Assembly: GCA_030549335.1 (NCBI GenBank)
Contig: CM060194.1
Span: 38,333,171 to 38,397,170, forward strand
DNA length: 64,000 bases
Source: Pontederia crassipes
Lineage: Eukaryota; Streptophyta; Magnoliopsida; Commelinales; Pontederiaceae
Direction: 5' to 3'
A model generated the notes under the pieces. It worked only from the letters and a program-made list of their open reading frames with translations. It searched no databases and was not told the DNA's origin. Each line of letters begins with the position of its first letter. The first letter of the stretch is position 1. Made by a program: the position numbers and the translations under genes. This document shows positions 25,259-39,492 of this stretch, in pieces.

Positions 25259-27012
25259 AGATGGCATCGAATTTCGTTTCTTTAACAAAAAATTCACGCT
25301 TAGTCTCGATGAGTTCAATAGAATTTTTTATTTACCAACTTCTAGTTCACGGATACCACCTTCTGATTTTCGATGTTTGGTACCAGCTCATGTGATCTGA
25401 ACTAATGATTCTCACCAACTTTTAGCTCACAAGCTGAAGAATCATGTTTTCCGGTACTTACATTTTCTTCTAACTAATATTGTCTTGGCTCGACCGTGTG
25501 ACCTAGCCATGGATTTGGTTTCCAAAGATGAATTGTGTATTATCTAGTGCCTCCTTACTAATACAGAGATAAATTTAGGTGTTTTCTTCTAAGGAACATT
25601 CTCCTAGAACCCGTGCGAGAATGCACTCTTGTTTTACTAGGAAACTATGTCACCGCAATAGCCGAGCATTGTTTGTTCCTTGGACATGTCAAGCATGTTT
25701 CTGCATGGAAGCTAGATTTAGAGTACTTAAGAGAAGGAGTGATTACCACTGATAACATACATTATTGCAAACAAATAGTTTCTACAGTCCAACTACCATC
25801 GCCGGATGCAAGAAAAATAGGAATCCCGCAGGGAAAGAATTAGTGGATGAATGATAATGTAAAAGTCTCATGTCCTATTCTGGGCATGCTGCCAATTGTA
25901 TTTGAAGCAAAGTCATCTGTACGCCTGCCACCTACCACAAGACAAATTAGACACCAAGCAGGGTACATCTGAATCCTCATATGCACCTCACCACCCAAGA
26001 CCTGAAACCAGTCAATTCTGTAGAAAAACTTGACTTGATATTGGAAAAAGTAAAATGTCTGGTTGAAGAAAGCGTCAGACAACGAGAAGATGTTCAAGCT
26101 CTCAAAGATCAATTGAATAATCTTGAGAAACATGATTTCAATGCTGCTAACGGGATTCAGGATATAGAAACTGCCAATGACTCTATTTTTACCACCCTCA
26201 GTGACTTGCTGCCACATATTGGCACTAATACCTCCTCCCGATCCCTCTTCCTGGCACGATCAACATTGAGGACAATGTTAATAACAAGCTTGGGGGAGAG
26301 GGAAGCTAGAACATTTCTACTCTTACTATTTTTAGTTAAACTCCTTTTAATTAATATTATCTTTTTTATGCTTGAAAATTTTTACTTTAATATAAGTTTT
26401 CTTTTCTTCCTCATGAAATTTTTATGTACATAATGTTACGTGATTTCCTAGAATAAGGAATGCTCTAACTGTCCTATTAATTGCATATTCTTGATCCCCG
26501 TTCATGAACTAGAAGGCAGCTAGAGAAAATTAGCTTATTCACAACATATCTCAGTTTGCATGATTAACACTTGCACCCCTCAATTAAATAATTGAACCAT
26601 TAAATGACTTTGGAATCTAATCAAAACAGCTATGACAATCCATGACATCCCTTTGTCCTAACGATCTCTAGTAATTAGGTGAAAACCCCTGAGTAATGAA
26701 ATCAAAACCCCCATCTTGGACTAACTATGAAGAGTACGCAAAATCTGAAAAGAGCCTGATGCATGTAAATATGCTCGATCACTACTTATAATTATTGCTG
26801 AAAATAACGTATTTTTAAAACTATGCAAAATTCAAAAGAGCCTGATGTATGTAATATGCTCGGTCACTAGTTATAATTAAGAGCTGATGAACATATTTTC
26901 AATCTGATCAGTTATCTCTGATCCAAGTTTAGGGGAGTTTAAAGATTCAAGAAACAAAGTAAAAATAGGAAGGCACATGTGTTGCAGAAAAACCTTGATA
27001 CCAACAAACTAT

Positions 27013-27429
27013 TGATATCGATGTCTAGGAGAAATCGATGAATAGATAGTGGTAGAGTAACAAGAAATCACACATAGAAAAAACACAAATTTTACGTGAT
27101 CCGGATATTGTCTCCTACGTCCACGACTGTCTCGTAGAGTTTTCACTATGTTCAGATGTTTCAATTTTTTGTTACAAACATTGTTCACATATCTCTCAAT
27201 ATATGGTGCATAATCACCACCGGATATGAACCTTAAGTGACAACCCAAGATAACTGAATATCTATCATAATCTCACTATAAACTCCATATCTAACAAATA
27301 AGATAGTTATGATAATCACTCAATCAATCCACATTATGATTATAAGTTACAATCGCTCAGATCCTCCTTATCATAACTAATAATAAATTAGTTAAGCCCA
27401 AATCAAACTTCACCTAACTAACTCCAATA
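27013..27429 (-). repeat. Outer Copia LTR, left copy
   Basis: 417 bp, matching 42324-42716 along its length (ATAAGATAGTTATGATAATC, CATATCTCTCAATAT, ACCTAACTAACTCCAA). Lies on the 3' side in element orientation. Confidence 0.85.
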
Positions 27430-28883
27430 ATCTCTCACTTGGAAACTAATTGAGTTGCACCTTCTTGTGCTCGAACTCTGGATGACTCCTCCCTACAACT
27501 AAGTTTGTAGGGAACTCAAGGTTGCACTGAACCTCGATTTTTTATGACTGTCACTGACTTGTACACCCACTTCTCGTGCAATGCCTTTTCATATTTAGGC
27601 AATTTTATTGGCACCCAAGTTTTATCTTTGTATAATAAATTCATTGCATCATGTCTTGCTAACTCCCACTTGATCGAATCATCAACCATCAAGAATTTCC
27701 TGAAAAACTCTGGTTTACTGGCATAGTTAACAATAAAAAATTCTGAGAATGAGAGTACCTCATAGGTGGTCCTATCTCCTGAGTAAATCTTCTGATAGGG
27801 GTGGAGTACTCGACTCAGTCTAATCACTTCAGACTCCTGTTGAACAATATTCATCTGACATACTCTCAAGCTTCACTTGAGCTTTGTCTTTTTCTTCTGC
27901 ATTCTCAGATTTTGCAACACATATAACTTTATACATGGTTTTTTCATAGAACACCACGTTTCTTTTCCGGATAATTTTTCTATTCTCATCATTTTAGAAA
28001 TGATATCTAAATTTATCAAATCCGTAATCAGCATATCCTAAATTTAGCATCTACCTTATCTCTATATGCACATATGATAGGCAACTAAAAATTCTCATAT
28101 GAGAAATATCTACCTCCTCAGCACTTCAAACCTCCTATGGAAATTTATTTTTCAATGGTACAAATGATTTACGGTTGATCAGGTATGCCATTGTGTTCAT
28201 TGCATATCCCCAAAATGACTTTGGTAGACTTGCATATATCCTCATACTCCTGATACCCTCATTTAGCGTCCTATTCATCTATTTAGTAACCCTATGGCAT
28301 CCTCGATACTATCATCTTTATCTTAATTCCATGCTCCCCACTAAACTCTTTGAACTTATAGTTCACATACTCACGGCCATTGTTCGACTGCAAAAATGCA
28401 TGTTTCATTCTCTACTTGTGTCTTCATTTCTTGAAAGTGAGAACACATCAGATTTAGTTTTCAAAAAATAATCTCATACCTTCTTGGAATAATCATCGAT
28501 GAATGTCACATAATACAAAACCACCGAGAGATAGAATTGGAGATGGCCCTCACACATCCGTGTGTACAAGTTCCAACTTGCTACTCTTCGGCATATTTGG
28601 CATTTTGTTGAAAGTGACTTTCTTTTGCTTCTCAGCACACAACCTTCACAAAGTCCACCATCGACTAATTTTAAATATGGTAGTCGATCCATCTTGTGCC
28701 GAATTTTCATCCGCTTTTCACTCATATGTTCAAGTTTACAATGTGAGCAGACATATCATCTAAATCAATTGCTGTAATAATTCTTGTGTTCGACAACAAA
28801 GTACCCAACTTGCTGCCCCGTGCGATCACTATATTTCCTTTGGTGACCTTCCAAGTATTAGCTACAAATACCGTAGTGTAACC

Positions 28884-30111
28884 TATTGGGTCAAAGTTTT
28901 AATGCCATATAAAATTATATTTTGATAATACAAACCTCGAATGATTAAAGATAAAATGTTGAAAAAGTTTAAAGAAAAAAAGATAACTTTATACACCACA
29001 CTTTGATTAAATAATTGACATCGGTCTTATTAGAATCTGAATAAATTATGAATATCAAACTTGTAGAGAATCCTATTAGCTATCCATATAATCTAAGATT
29101 ATCTAATTTGGATAACTGTGTAAAAAGTTATGTTTAAAATAGTGCAGGTCGATCAACCTTCCAATCAAGGCAAAGAAGGTCGGTTGACAATACCGGTTGA
29201 CCAAATAGGAGATGTCGGTGGACCGATCCAAAACTAGTTGACGCCGAGATAATATCGGTCAACACTCTGATCGAAGCACCGGTCGACCGATCAGCTCAAC
29301 GGCTATAAAGCAAAATGACGAGACTATATCGGTCGACTGATCAAGTGCGGTAACTGGAGAAATCAGCACAACGGTCATATACACCGATCGATCAGTCCAT
29401 AAGTGTGGTCGACCGATCTATTGCTGTAATGAAGAGTAACGGCTATATTTCTAAAAAAAATTTGTGGAATAATTTTTGGACGAGTTTTCCACATACTAAA
29501 GGCTATAAAAGGAGTGTCAAAGGCAAAGGCAAAGGCATCCATTCACTCATTAAAGAAAAACTTCAAGCTATCAAAAGAAGACCATTTACTTGAAGTTTTA
29601 ATTTTATAGTTTTCTCTTCTTTCTCTCTTCTCTTCTTATGAGCATAGAATTGCAAAAGAGAGAAAACATTTTTGTTGAGAAAAAATTCTGAGAGAGCTTC
29701 TGTGAAAAAGATTCAAAATCTTACCTCTTGAACGAGAGAAAAGATTAGCTTCGTTTAAGGAGATGTGAGCCTTACCTTTCGAAGCGGAGAAAAGACGGTG
29801 TTGTAAAGAATTTTTCTTTCTTGTCCCATTTGGAACAAAAAAAGAGTTTTAGTGAAATCTCCAGCGGTCTCGAGGTCGAGAAGTCGGAGCGGGGACATAA
29901 ACCAAGGTGTGGCCAAAACTCGTCAGTAACCATCGTGCATCTTTGTGTTTGATTTTCTCTCTCTCACTCCCTCTCATATTATGACTAAGATATGATTTGA
30001 TTTGTTTTGAGTTAAAGAATTATGAATCGATTTTGTGCTTTCGTGACAATTTTTGTGAAATCGACATACCAATTCACCACTCCCCCTCTTGGTATCCTTT
30101 GGGATCCTATA
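28884..30111 (+). repeat. SIRE-like 5' LTR
   Basis: 1228 bp. Shares its start (TCAAAGTTTTAATG) and end (CTTTGGGATCCTA-like) with 40260-41214. Contains repeated CGGTCGACCGATC-type palindromic words at 29150-29420 that are much less frequent in the other LTR. Confidence 0.88.
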
Positions 30112-30113
30112 AT

Positions 30114-30125
30114 TGGTATCAGAGC
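30114..30125 (+). other. Primer-binding site (tRNA-iMet)
   Basis: TGGTATCAGAGC two bases after the 5' LTR, complementary to the 3' end of plant initiator methionine tRNA, the usual Copia primer. Confidence 0.9.
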
Positions 30126-31792
30126 ATGTTGCTCTTGTTTTGATTTTTTGAATCATCTTATTTTAAAATCTAATCATTTTTAGATCTAATAATTTTAAGA
30201 TTCAATTGTATTATTTTAAGATTTAACAATTTTTAGAGCCATGGGCATTAAGTGGATTTAGTTTTGCCGAAGGACAATCAATTAGACGTCCTTCCCTTAT
30301 AAATGCATCAAATTTTGCATATTGGAAAATTAGAATTCAAGTATACATTTGTTCTATTGATATTAACATGTGGGATGTCGTTGAAAAATGTTATTATCTT
30401 CATCAAAAGTTACTTACAAATTCAAAAGAAAGAGAAAAGATTTTTGCAAAACTTGATTGGAAAGCCAAAACTATTTTTTTATTGTGTTTTGGATTCAACG
30501 GAGTTTAATCAGATTTCAAGTTGTGAAACTACAATCGAGATTTAGGAAAAGCTCATTACTACTTATGAAGGAACCGACAAAGTTAAAGAATTTAAATTGA
30601 ATAATCTAAATTATCAATATGATTTTTTCAAGATGTATGAAAATGAATCCATAAATGATATGGTTGTTAGATTTAATGATATTGTGAATTGTTTAGCCTC
30701 CTTGGGCAAGCCAAGAACTAACTCCTAAAGAGTGAAAAAGTTTCTCAGTTCGCTCACCTCCAAATGGCATACGAAGAGGACATGATCGAAGAAAAAGATT
30801 TAAACAAATTGGATTTCGATTATCTAATTGGTTCACTTCTAACCTATGAGATCTCAATCCAAGGAGAAAAAGCACCCAAGAAGAAAATATTGGTATTGAA
30901 AACAAATGCAAAAGAAGAAGATTCGAGTGAAGAAGAAGTGGACGACAAGAGACTCGTCTGCTACAGAAGAAAACTAGATAAGTATCTCAAATTTGTGAAA
31001 AAGAAAGATAAAAATGTGAAGAAGAGACATCTAACAAAGGGAAGAAGAAAAATCATGAAGAGACAAGTGAAGATGAATCAAATGACTCATCAAGTTCTTC
31101 TAGTGAGAATGCATACTTCTGCCTAATGGTACACAATGATGAGGTAACTTCAAATTCTTCAATTTCAAATAATGACTCATCGAGCTCTTTCGAAGAAAAT
31201 CTTTCCTTAGATGTGAATAAAGAACTCTCCTCTCTTATAAAAAGATATTTTTCAATTAAAGAGGAAAATAAAAAATTAATACATGAGATTGAAAAATTAA
31301 AATAAAAAAGGATAATTTTTTTATGAAAAATGAAAACCTGAAAAATGGAATTGAAATTTTGAAAATTACGCATACATGTTAAATTGTAAAACTAACATGT
31401 TCTTTAGAAAAAGTTAAACAAGAAAATGCTTCTTTGAAAAATTCACAAAATAATAATAAAACTTGCTCTTATGCAAAGAAAGATGATTCTAGAAAATACT
31501 TAGAATATGAAAACTCTTATTGGAAATCCAATCATTCATATGATAGAAAATCTTATCTCAAATGTTTGATATGCGGATTTCATAGTCATTATGCATATCA
31601 ATGTAAAATAAGTAAATTATTACAACATGGCATAATTTGGGTTCTGAAAGGAATAATATCTAACAAAATTTGACCCAAATAAGTTTGGGTACCAAAAGTT
31701 ACTTAATCATTTTTTTAGATGTGCCTCACATGTAAAGCAAAAGACGAATGAAAATGTGAAGGCACAAAAGTTATGGTAAAAGTATCATACTC

Positions 31793-32060
31793 TGTTAGTG
31801 CTAGGCTTGAAAGCAATGCAATTTTACGAGAAAGCAGTAGAGAGGAATAGCAGAGAAAAAACTATCAAGGATTTTGTCGCAGCCAATTATCTGCTGCATT
31901 TTCTGGTTTCATATTAATAGAGACAAACTCCTAAAACAAACTACGAATGTGGACACGATTTCAGCCATTAGTTGCTGAAGAATCGATCTTAACAAACTAC
32001 CTAACCAACTAACTACAAAGAAAATATTCCCTAGATATTGCACGAGATTATTTGCTAACA
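31793..32060 (-). repeat. Inner Copia LTR, left copy
   Basis: 268 bp with TG..CA ends and TGTTAG/CTAACA short inverted termini, directly inside the TACTC duplication. Confidence 0.9.
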
Positions 32061-33224
32061 TATCACCCTCCTAATCCCGTTGCAACTCCACTACTCATAG
32101 CTGCTGTCGAAACTCGACAAACTTGACTCGTCCCAGTGCTTTGGTCAGTATATCCGCCAGCTGATTGTTGGTGTCAACAAGATGAATATCCACCTTCTCT
32201 TCATCAACATATTGATGTACAAAATGATACCGTGTGTCAATATGCTTGCTTCTCTCATGATGTATTGGATTTTTACTGAGTGCAATAGCCGATTTGTTGT
32301 CGACCAATAGCTTCACTTGTGATGCTTCTTTTCCTGTTAATTCACCGAGGACACGAATGAGCCATATGCCTTGACATGCTGCTGCTGCACTTGCTATATA
32401 CACTGCCTCACATGAGGAAAGTGCAATCACTTTCTGCTTTTGTGACATCCAGCTAATCAAAATCGAGCCCAAAAAGAAAATAAACCCACTGGTGCTTTTC
32501 CTATCATTAATGTCTCTGGCATGATCATTGTAGCTGAAACCCACCAACTTAGGCTCAGCAATTTGTGATTCACTATACCGAAAACCATAATTGATGGTCC
32601 CTGCCAAATACCGAAAAATTTGCTTCACGGCTGCCAAGTGCTTGGTTGTAGGAGCCTCCATGTACCTGCTCACAATCCCCACTAAATAAGTTAGATCAGG
32701 CCGTGTATTGATGAGATAATGCAGACTTCCAACCATGCTGCGATATCTTGTTGCATCCACAGGCTCACCTTCTCCCTTCCTATTGAGCTTAAGTCTACTC
32801 TCCATTGGGGTGTGACACGACATCTGGCCATCCCTGTATTCTCTAATAATTTATTAGCAAATGCACTTTGACATATGGTAATCTCACCTTTCTTTTGGCA
32901 GACTTCAACTCCTAAGTAGTAGCTCAGCAGGCCAAGATCACTCATGCTGAACTTCTCTTTCATTTCAGCCTTGAATGCTTCAATGTCTTCCTTGATCGGC
33001 CCGGTGATGATGAGATCATCAACATACACACCGACTAGCAAATAATTTTGCCCCGACCCACATCTGTACACAGCATGCTCTAGTGGATTCTTCATGAATC
33101 CTAACCCAAATAGCTCCTTGTCAAGCTTGGCATTCCAAGCTCGTGATGCTTGCCGCAATCCATAAAGCGCCTTCCTTAACTTCAACATTTTAACGCGATT
33201 GTTGCTGTTGATAAAGCCAGGAGG

Positions 33225-36200
33225 CTGCTGCACATACACCTCTTCCTCCAAATCTCCATTCAAGAAAGCAGACTTCACGTCCATATGATGTACCTACCAG
33301 CCACCATGTGCAGCTAGTGCGAGCAGCAGCCGCACAATCTCCATTCGCGCCACTAGTGCAAATACTTCCTCAAAATCTACACCTTGACATTGTGCATTCC
33401 CCTTGGCGACGAGACAAGCTTTATGTTTGACAATATTTCCCACCAGATCTTTCTTGACTTTGAAGACCCACTTCAAACCTATCGCCTTGTGTCCTGGTGG
33501 GAGCACAGCAAACTCCCATGTCTTGTTGTCTTGGATAGATTCCATTTCTGCCTTCATTGCTTTGCGCCACACGTCTTCCTCCAATGCATCTTCAACACTT
33601 GAAGGTTCCTCAACTGCAAGTAGACACATGCCGCCGTAGTCATATGCGGTGATTTCTTCGATGGTGTCAAGCAGGTTCTGTAGCGTCTGATATCGCTACG
33701 GTACTCCCTTGGAGTCATAGGCACCATCCGTCAACGGTGTCGCGAACCTGATTGCTAGTGTTGCAACCATTGGTGTTGATGGAGATTGTGGCTACAACGG
33801 AACATCATCTACATGTGTTTCTACTTCCTTGACTATGGTGAAGTACTCAACATCAAACGAGGCTGATGGGGCAGCTTCACCATTCTAATCGCTCCAGTCC
33901 CACGCATGGTGTTCCTCGAACACCACATCACGTGTGACATGCACCTTCTTTGTCACTGGTTCGTACACCCTGTAGCCTTTCGTTCCTCGTTTGTACCCAA
34001 GAAATGCCATGGGCACGAATCTGTGTGTGAGCTTGTTGATGCCAGGCCCGATGCGCTTGACGTGGGCGATGCACCCGAATGTCCGAAGATGCTGGACATT
34101 AGGCCTCCGGTTGCACCAGGCCTCTATCTTCCTCTCCAAGCATCTGGTTGGTGCACGGTTGAGAATGTAGACGGATGTCATCACCGCCTCGCCCCAGAAA
34201 TAGGCCGGCATGTTCTTGCTCTTCAGGAGGCAGCGCGCCATCTTCACGACGGTGTGATTTCGGCACTCCACAACACCATTTTGCTGTGGCGAGTATGGCG
34301 TGGTGGTGAAGTGCTTGATGCCGTGCTCATCGCAATAGGCTTAGAACTCCAGTGAATTGAATTCGCCCCAAATCTCCAAATCTAAATCTCCATTTTGCTC
34401 ACATACACCTCTTCCTCCAAATCTCCATTCAAGAAAGCAGACTTCACGTCCATATGATGTACCTGCCAGCCACCATGTGCAGCTAGTGCGAGCAGCAGTC
34501 GCACAATCTCCATTCGCGCCACTGGTGCAAATACTTCCTCAAAATCTACACCTTGACATTGTGCATACCCCTTGGCGACGAGACGAGCTTTATGTTTGAC
34601 AATATTTCCCACCAGATCCTTCTTGACTTTGAAGACCCACTTCAAACCTATCGCCTTGTGTCCTGGTGGGAGCGCAGCAAACTCCCATGTCTTGTTGTCT
34701 TGGATAGATTCCATTTCTGCCTCCATTGCTTTGCGCCACACGTCTTCCTCCAATGCATCTTCAACACTTGAAGGTTCCTCAGCTGCAAGTAGACTCATGC
34801 CGCTGTAGTCATATGCGGTGATTTCTTCGGTGGTGTCAAGCAGGTTCTGTAGCGTCCGATATCGCTACGGTACTCCCTTGGAGTCATAGGCACCATCCGT
34901 CGGCGGTGTCGCGAACCTGATTGCTGGTGTTGCAGCCATTGGTGTTGATGGAGATTGTGGCTGCAACGGAACATCATCTACATGTGTTTCTACTTCCTTG
35001 ACTATGGTGAAGTACTCAACATCAAACGAGGCTGATGGGGCAGCTTCACCATTCTAATCGCTCCAGTCCCACGCACGGTGTTCCTCGAACACCACATCAC
35101 ATGTGACATGCACCTTCTTCGTCACTGGTTCGTACACCCTGTAGCCTTTCGTTCCTCGTTCGTACCCAAGAAACGCCATGGCATGGATCTGTGTGTGAGC
35201 TTGTTGATGCCAGGCCCGATGCGCTTGACGTGGGCGACGCACGCGAATGTCCGAAGATGCTGGACATTAGGCCTCCGGTTGCACCAGACCTCTATCTTCC
35301 CCTCCAAGCATCTGGTTGGTGCATGGTTGAGAATGTAGACGGATGTCATCACCGCCTCGCCCCAGAAATAGGCCGGCATGTTCTTGCTCTTCAGGAGGCA
35401 GCGCGCCATCTTCACGACAGTGTGATTTCGGCACTCCACAACACCATTTTGCTGTGGCGAGTATGGCGTGGTGGTGAAGTGCTTGATGCCGTGCTCGTCA
35501 CAATAGGCTTAGAACTCCAGTGAATTGAATTCGCCCCAAATCTCCAAATCTAAATCTCCATTTTGCTGCACATACACCTCTTCCTCCAAATCTCCATTCA
35601 AGAAAGCAGACTTCACGTCCATATGATGTACCTGCCAGCCACCATGTGCAGCTAGTGCGAGCAACAGCCGCACAATCTCCATTCGCGCCACTGATGCAAA
35701 TACTTCCTCAAAATCTACACCTTGACATTGTGCATACCCCTTGGCGACGAGACGAGCTTTGTGTTTGTTCCCACCAGATCCTTCTTGACTTTGAAGACCC
35801 ACTTCAAACCTATCGCCTTGTGTCCTGGTGGGAGCGCAGCAAACTCCCATGTCTTGTTGTCTTGGATAGATTCCATTTCTGCCTCCATTGCTTTGTGCCA
35901 CACGTCTTCCTCCAATGCATCTTCAACACTTGAAGGTTCCTCAGCTGCAAGTAGATACATGCCGCTGTAGTCATATGCGGTGATTTCTTCGGTGGTGTCA
36001 AGCAGGTTCTGTAGCGTCCGATATCGCTACGGTACTCCCTTGGAGTCATAGGCACCATCTGTCAACGGTGTCGCGAACCTGATTGCTAGTGTTGCAACCA
36101 TTGGTGTTGATGGAGATTGTGGCTACAACGGAACATCATCTACATGTGTTTCTACTTCCTTGACTATGGTGAAGTACTCAACATCAAACGAGGCTGATGG

Positions 36201-37862
36201 GGCAGCTTCACCATTCTAATCGCTCCAGTCCCACGCACGGTGTTCCTCGAACACCACATCACATGTGACATGCACCTTCTTCGTCACTGGTTCGTACACC
36301 CTGTAGCCTTTCGTTCCTCGTTCGTACCCAAGAAACGCCATGGCATGGATATGTGTGTGAGCTTGTTGATGCCAGGCCCAATGCGCTTGACGTGGGCGAC
36401 TCACCCGAATGTCCGAAGATGCTGGACATTAGGCCTCCGGTTGCACCAGACCTCTATCTTCCCCTCCAAGCATCTGGTTGGTGCATGGTTGAGAATGTAG
36501 ACGGATGTCATCACCGCCTCGCCCTAGAAATAGGCCGGCATGTTCTTGCTCTTCAGGAGGCAGCGCGCCATCTTCACGACGGTGTGATTTCGGCACTCCA
36601 CAACACCATTTTGCTGTGGCGAGTATGGCGTGGTGGTGAAGTGCTTGATGCCGTGCTCGTCACAATAGGCTTAGAACTCCAGTGAATTGAATTCGCCCCA
36701 AATCTCCAAATCTAAATCTCCATTTTGCTGCACATACACCTCTTCCTCCAAATCTCCATTCAAGAAAGCAGACTTCACGTCCATATGATGTACCTGCCAG
36801 CCACCATGTGCAGCTAGTGCGAGCAACAGCCGCACAATCTCCATTCGCGCCACTGATGCAAATACTTCCTCATAATCTACACCTTGACATTGTGCATACC
36901 CCTTGGCGACGAGACGAGCTTTGTGTTTGTTCCCACCAGATCCTTCTTGACTTTGAAGACCCACTTCAAACCTATCGCCTTGTGTCCTGGTGGGAGCGCA
37001 GCAAACTCCCATGTCTTGTTGTCTTGGATAGATTCCATTTCTGCCTCCATTGCTTTGTGCCACACGTCTTCCTCCAATGCATCTTCAACACTTGAAGGTT
37101 CCTCAGCTGCAAGTAGACACATGCCGCTGTAGTCATATGCGGTGATTTCTTCGGTGGTGTCAAGCAGGTTCTGTAGCGTCTGATATCGCTACGGTACTCC
37201 CTTGGAGTCATAGGCACCATCCGTCAACGGTGTCGCGAACCTGATTGCTAGTGTTGCAACCATTGGTGTTGATGGAGATTGTGGCTACAACGGAACATCA
37301 TCTACATGTGTTTCTACTTCCTTGACTATGGTGAAGTACTCAACATCAAACGAGGCTGATGGGGCAGCTTCACCATTCTAATCGCTCCAGTCCCACGCAC
37401 GGTGTTCCTCGAACACCACATCACGTGTGACATGCACCTTCTTTGTCACTGGTTCGTACACCCTGTAGCCTTTCGTTCCTCGTTTGTACCCAAGAAATGC
37501 CATGGGCACGAATCTGTGTGTGAGCTTGTTGATGCCAGGTCCGATGCGCTTGACGTGGGCGATGCACCCGAATGTCCGAAGATGCTGGACATTAGGCCTC
37601 CGGTTGCACTAGCCCTCTATCTTCCCCTCCAAGCATCTGGTTGGTGCATGATTGAGAATGTAGACGGATGTCATCACCGCCTCGCCCCAGAAATAGGCCG
37701 GCATGTTCTTGCTCTTCAGGAGGCAGCGCGCCATCTTCACGACGGTGTGATTTCAGCACTCCACAACACCATTTTGCTGTGGCGAGTATGGCGTGGTGGT
37801 GAAGTGCTTGATGCCGTGCTCGTTGCAATAGGCTTAGAACTCCAGTGAATTGAATTCGCCCC
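33225..37862 (-). repeat. Fourfold tandem array of an integrase/RT segment
   Basis: Four head-to-tail units of about 1.16 kb: 33225-34370, 34371-35537, 35538-36700 and 36701-37862. Each unit spans the last half of integrase (ECRNHTVVKMARCLLKS, FLGY(K/E)RGTKGYRVYEP) and the first part of RT ([27 protein letters not shown]). Units are mostly above 95% identical by eye. A recurring junction (GAATTGAATTCGCCCCAAAT) joins each RT start to the next integrase end. Shared variants group the RT halves of units 1-2 and 3-4, but the integrase halves of 2-3 and 1-4, a chained mosaic. Confidence 0.9.
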
Positions 37863-39492
37863 CCCCCGATCAGATCGGAATGCTTTGAGCTTCCCACCTT
37901 GCTTCGTCTCGGCCAATGCCTTCACGCATTTTAATGCCTTGAAAGCTTCATCTTTTGTTGCGAGCAGCTCTACCCACATGTAACGGGAGTAATCATTCAC
38001 TATAAGTATAAAATAGCTCTTACCACCTGGCCGCAAAGATCGATGTGGAACAGATCCAGGCTTCGCTCACCACGATGTGCTGCTGCTTGTGAGAACGGGG
38101 CACGCTGCTTGCCCAATGCACACCCATCATAGAATTCTTCCAACCTCTCGACCAGAGGAAGACCTTCCACCATATGCTTCAATCCCAGCTCTCGAAGAGC
38201 TCAGAAATTCAGATGACCATAGCGTGCATGCCACAGCCATGCACGATCATTGATCTTTGCCATCAAACACACTGGGGCTGCAATGTGGATCTTCAGCAAG
38301 TACAGGCGATTGTGGGCATGTGGTGCACAGACCAGTAGTGTATGTTTACTATCGAACACACTACAAAATCCATCCTCCAGCTCGACTTTGCACCCCCCTT
38401 CTTCCAACTGCCCAAGGCTCACGATATTGCTATTTAATTTTGGTATGTAATACACCCCAATGAGTACCTTGTGGCCGTGATTCCTCGTCTGCATCACCAC
38501 TTATCCGAGGCCGCAGATCTCGACGACAACCCCATCTCCAAAATGTACAGATCCGCGCACACTCTAATCGAGTGTGGCGAGTGCGGATCTACACCCCGTC
38601 ATGTGATTACTTGTGCCAGTGTTGAGCACCCACTTGTTGTCGTCATGGTCCGTCAGATGCACCTTGTTCTCGTTAAGGTGCACAAAATGCATCATTGTGT
38701 GCTCCTCAAAGGTTGGCGTAGCTACCAGCGGCACCGACGATCTGTGCCCCTCAGTGGTCGCCGTAGCCATCAGCAGCGCCGGCTGCGGAACCTGGTCCTC
38801 CATCCTTGCAACATGAGCCTCCTCCTTGTGATCACGCCATGGCTTCCTGCACTCCTTCACCTAGTGTCCATATATGCCACAATTGTGACATTTGCCTCGA
38901 CGGCGCGGCTTGCCATCGGTGGTTGACTTTGCTGCGGTATCACGACCATCAGGTCGCGCTCCGCCCTTCGCCTTTCCTTGGACCGCCTTGTCGCTGCTCG
39001 ATGATGATTCTGACTAGGGCTTCTTCTTGTGCTTGGCCAGCCAATCCTCCTCAGCGAGAAGGAGACGCCCAGCCTTGTCGGTGATTATGCTGATGTCGAA
39101 AGGATCCTCCGCTGCACGTAGTTGCCCCACCAGCTCCTCAACCGAGATCGTCTTAAGATCAAGCAATGTCTCGATCAAAAGAGCGATCTGTGAATACCGT
39201 GGTGGCACAACGTGTAGGATCTTCTTGATGACATGCACTTCCTCCATCGTCTCACCAAGAGCCCACAAATTGCTTGCAAGCCCGGCGATGCGCATGGCAA
39301 AATCATCGATAGGCTCGCCATCCTTGAAGCTGATGTTCTCAAACTCCTTCAGCAACCTCTGGGCGTTAGCCTCTTGCACACGAGCAACACCCATGCGCAT
39401 CACCCATATTGTTTCCCAGGCCTCTTTTGCTGTCTTCTTCATTGCAAGAGTCGACCGCATATCAGCCGGCATTGTGCGAAGAAGAGCGGCTA

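Larger units (their letters stand above)
22394..26990 (+). mobile_element. Broken Ty3/Gypsy element, Athila-like
   Basis: Old LTR-retrotransposon fossil with its parts in order. The end of the RT-RNase H is near 22410-22625 (AIDKFRSYL, TDHQVI, KKDAKPRL, VADHLSRL-like), integrase zinc finger and core at 22690-22810 and 23430-24060 ([38 protein letters not shown]), and an integrase C-terminal part to about 24290. Downstream, 24770-26440 carries a degenerate second ORF resembling the 'putative plant transposon protein' ORF of Athila elements (FRFFNKKFTLSLDEFNRIFY). A G-rich polypurine-like stretch is near 26289. It has many breaks and looks ancient. It is interrupted by a MITE (22815-23420), and possibly by the Copia nest starting at 27013. 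Confidence 0.8.

Noticed and set aside
26998-27012. Primer-site-like TTGATACCAAC left of the outer Copia's left LTR
   Set aside because: It lies outside the element on the 3' side, where no primer site belongs; probably chance or part of the older flank.
33906-34355. 149-codon plus-strand open frame, with similar ones at 35191, 36353 and 37402
   Set aside because: Antisense shadow of the Copia integrase; recurs only because the segment is repeated.
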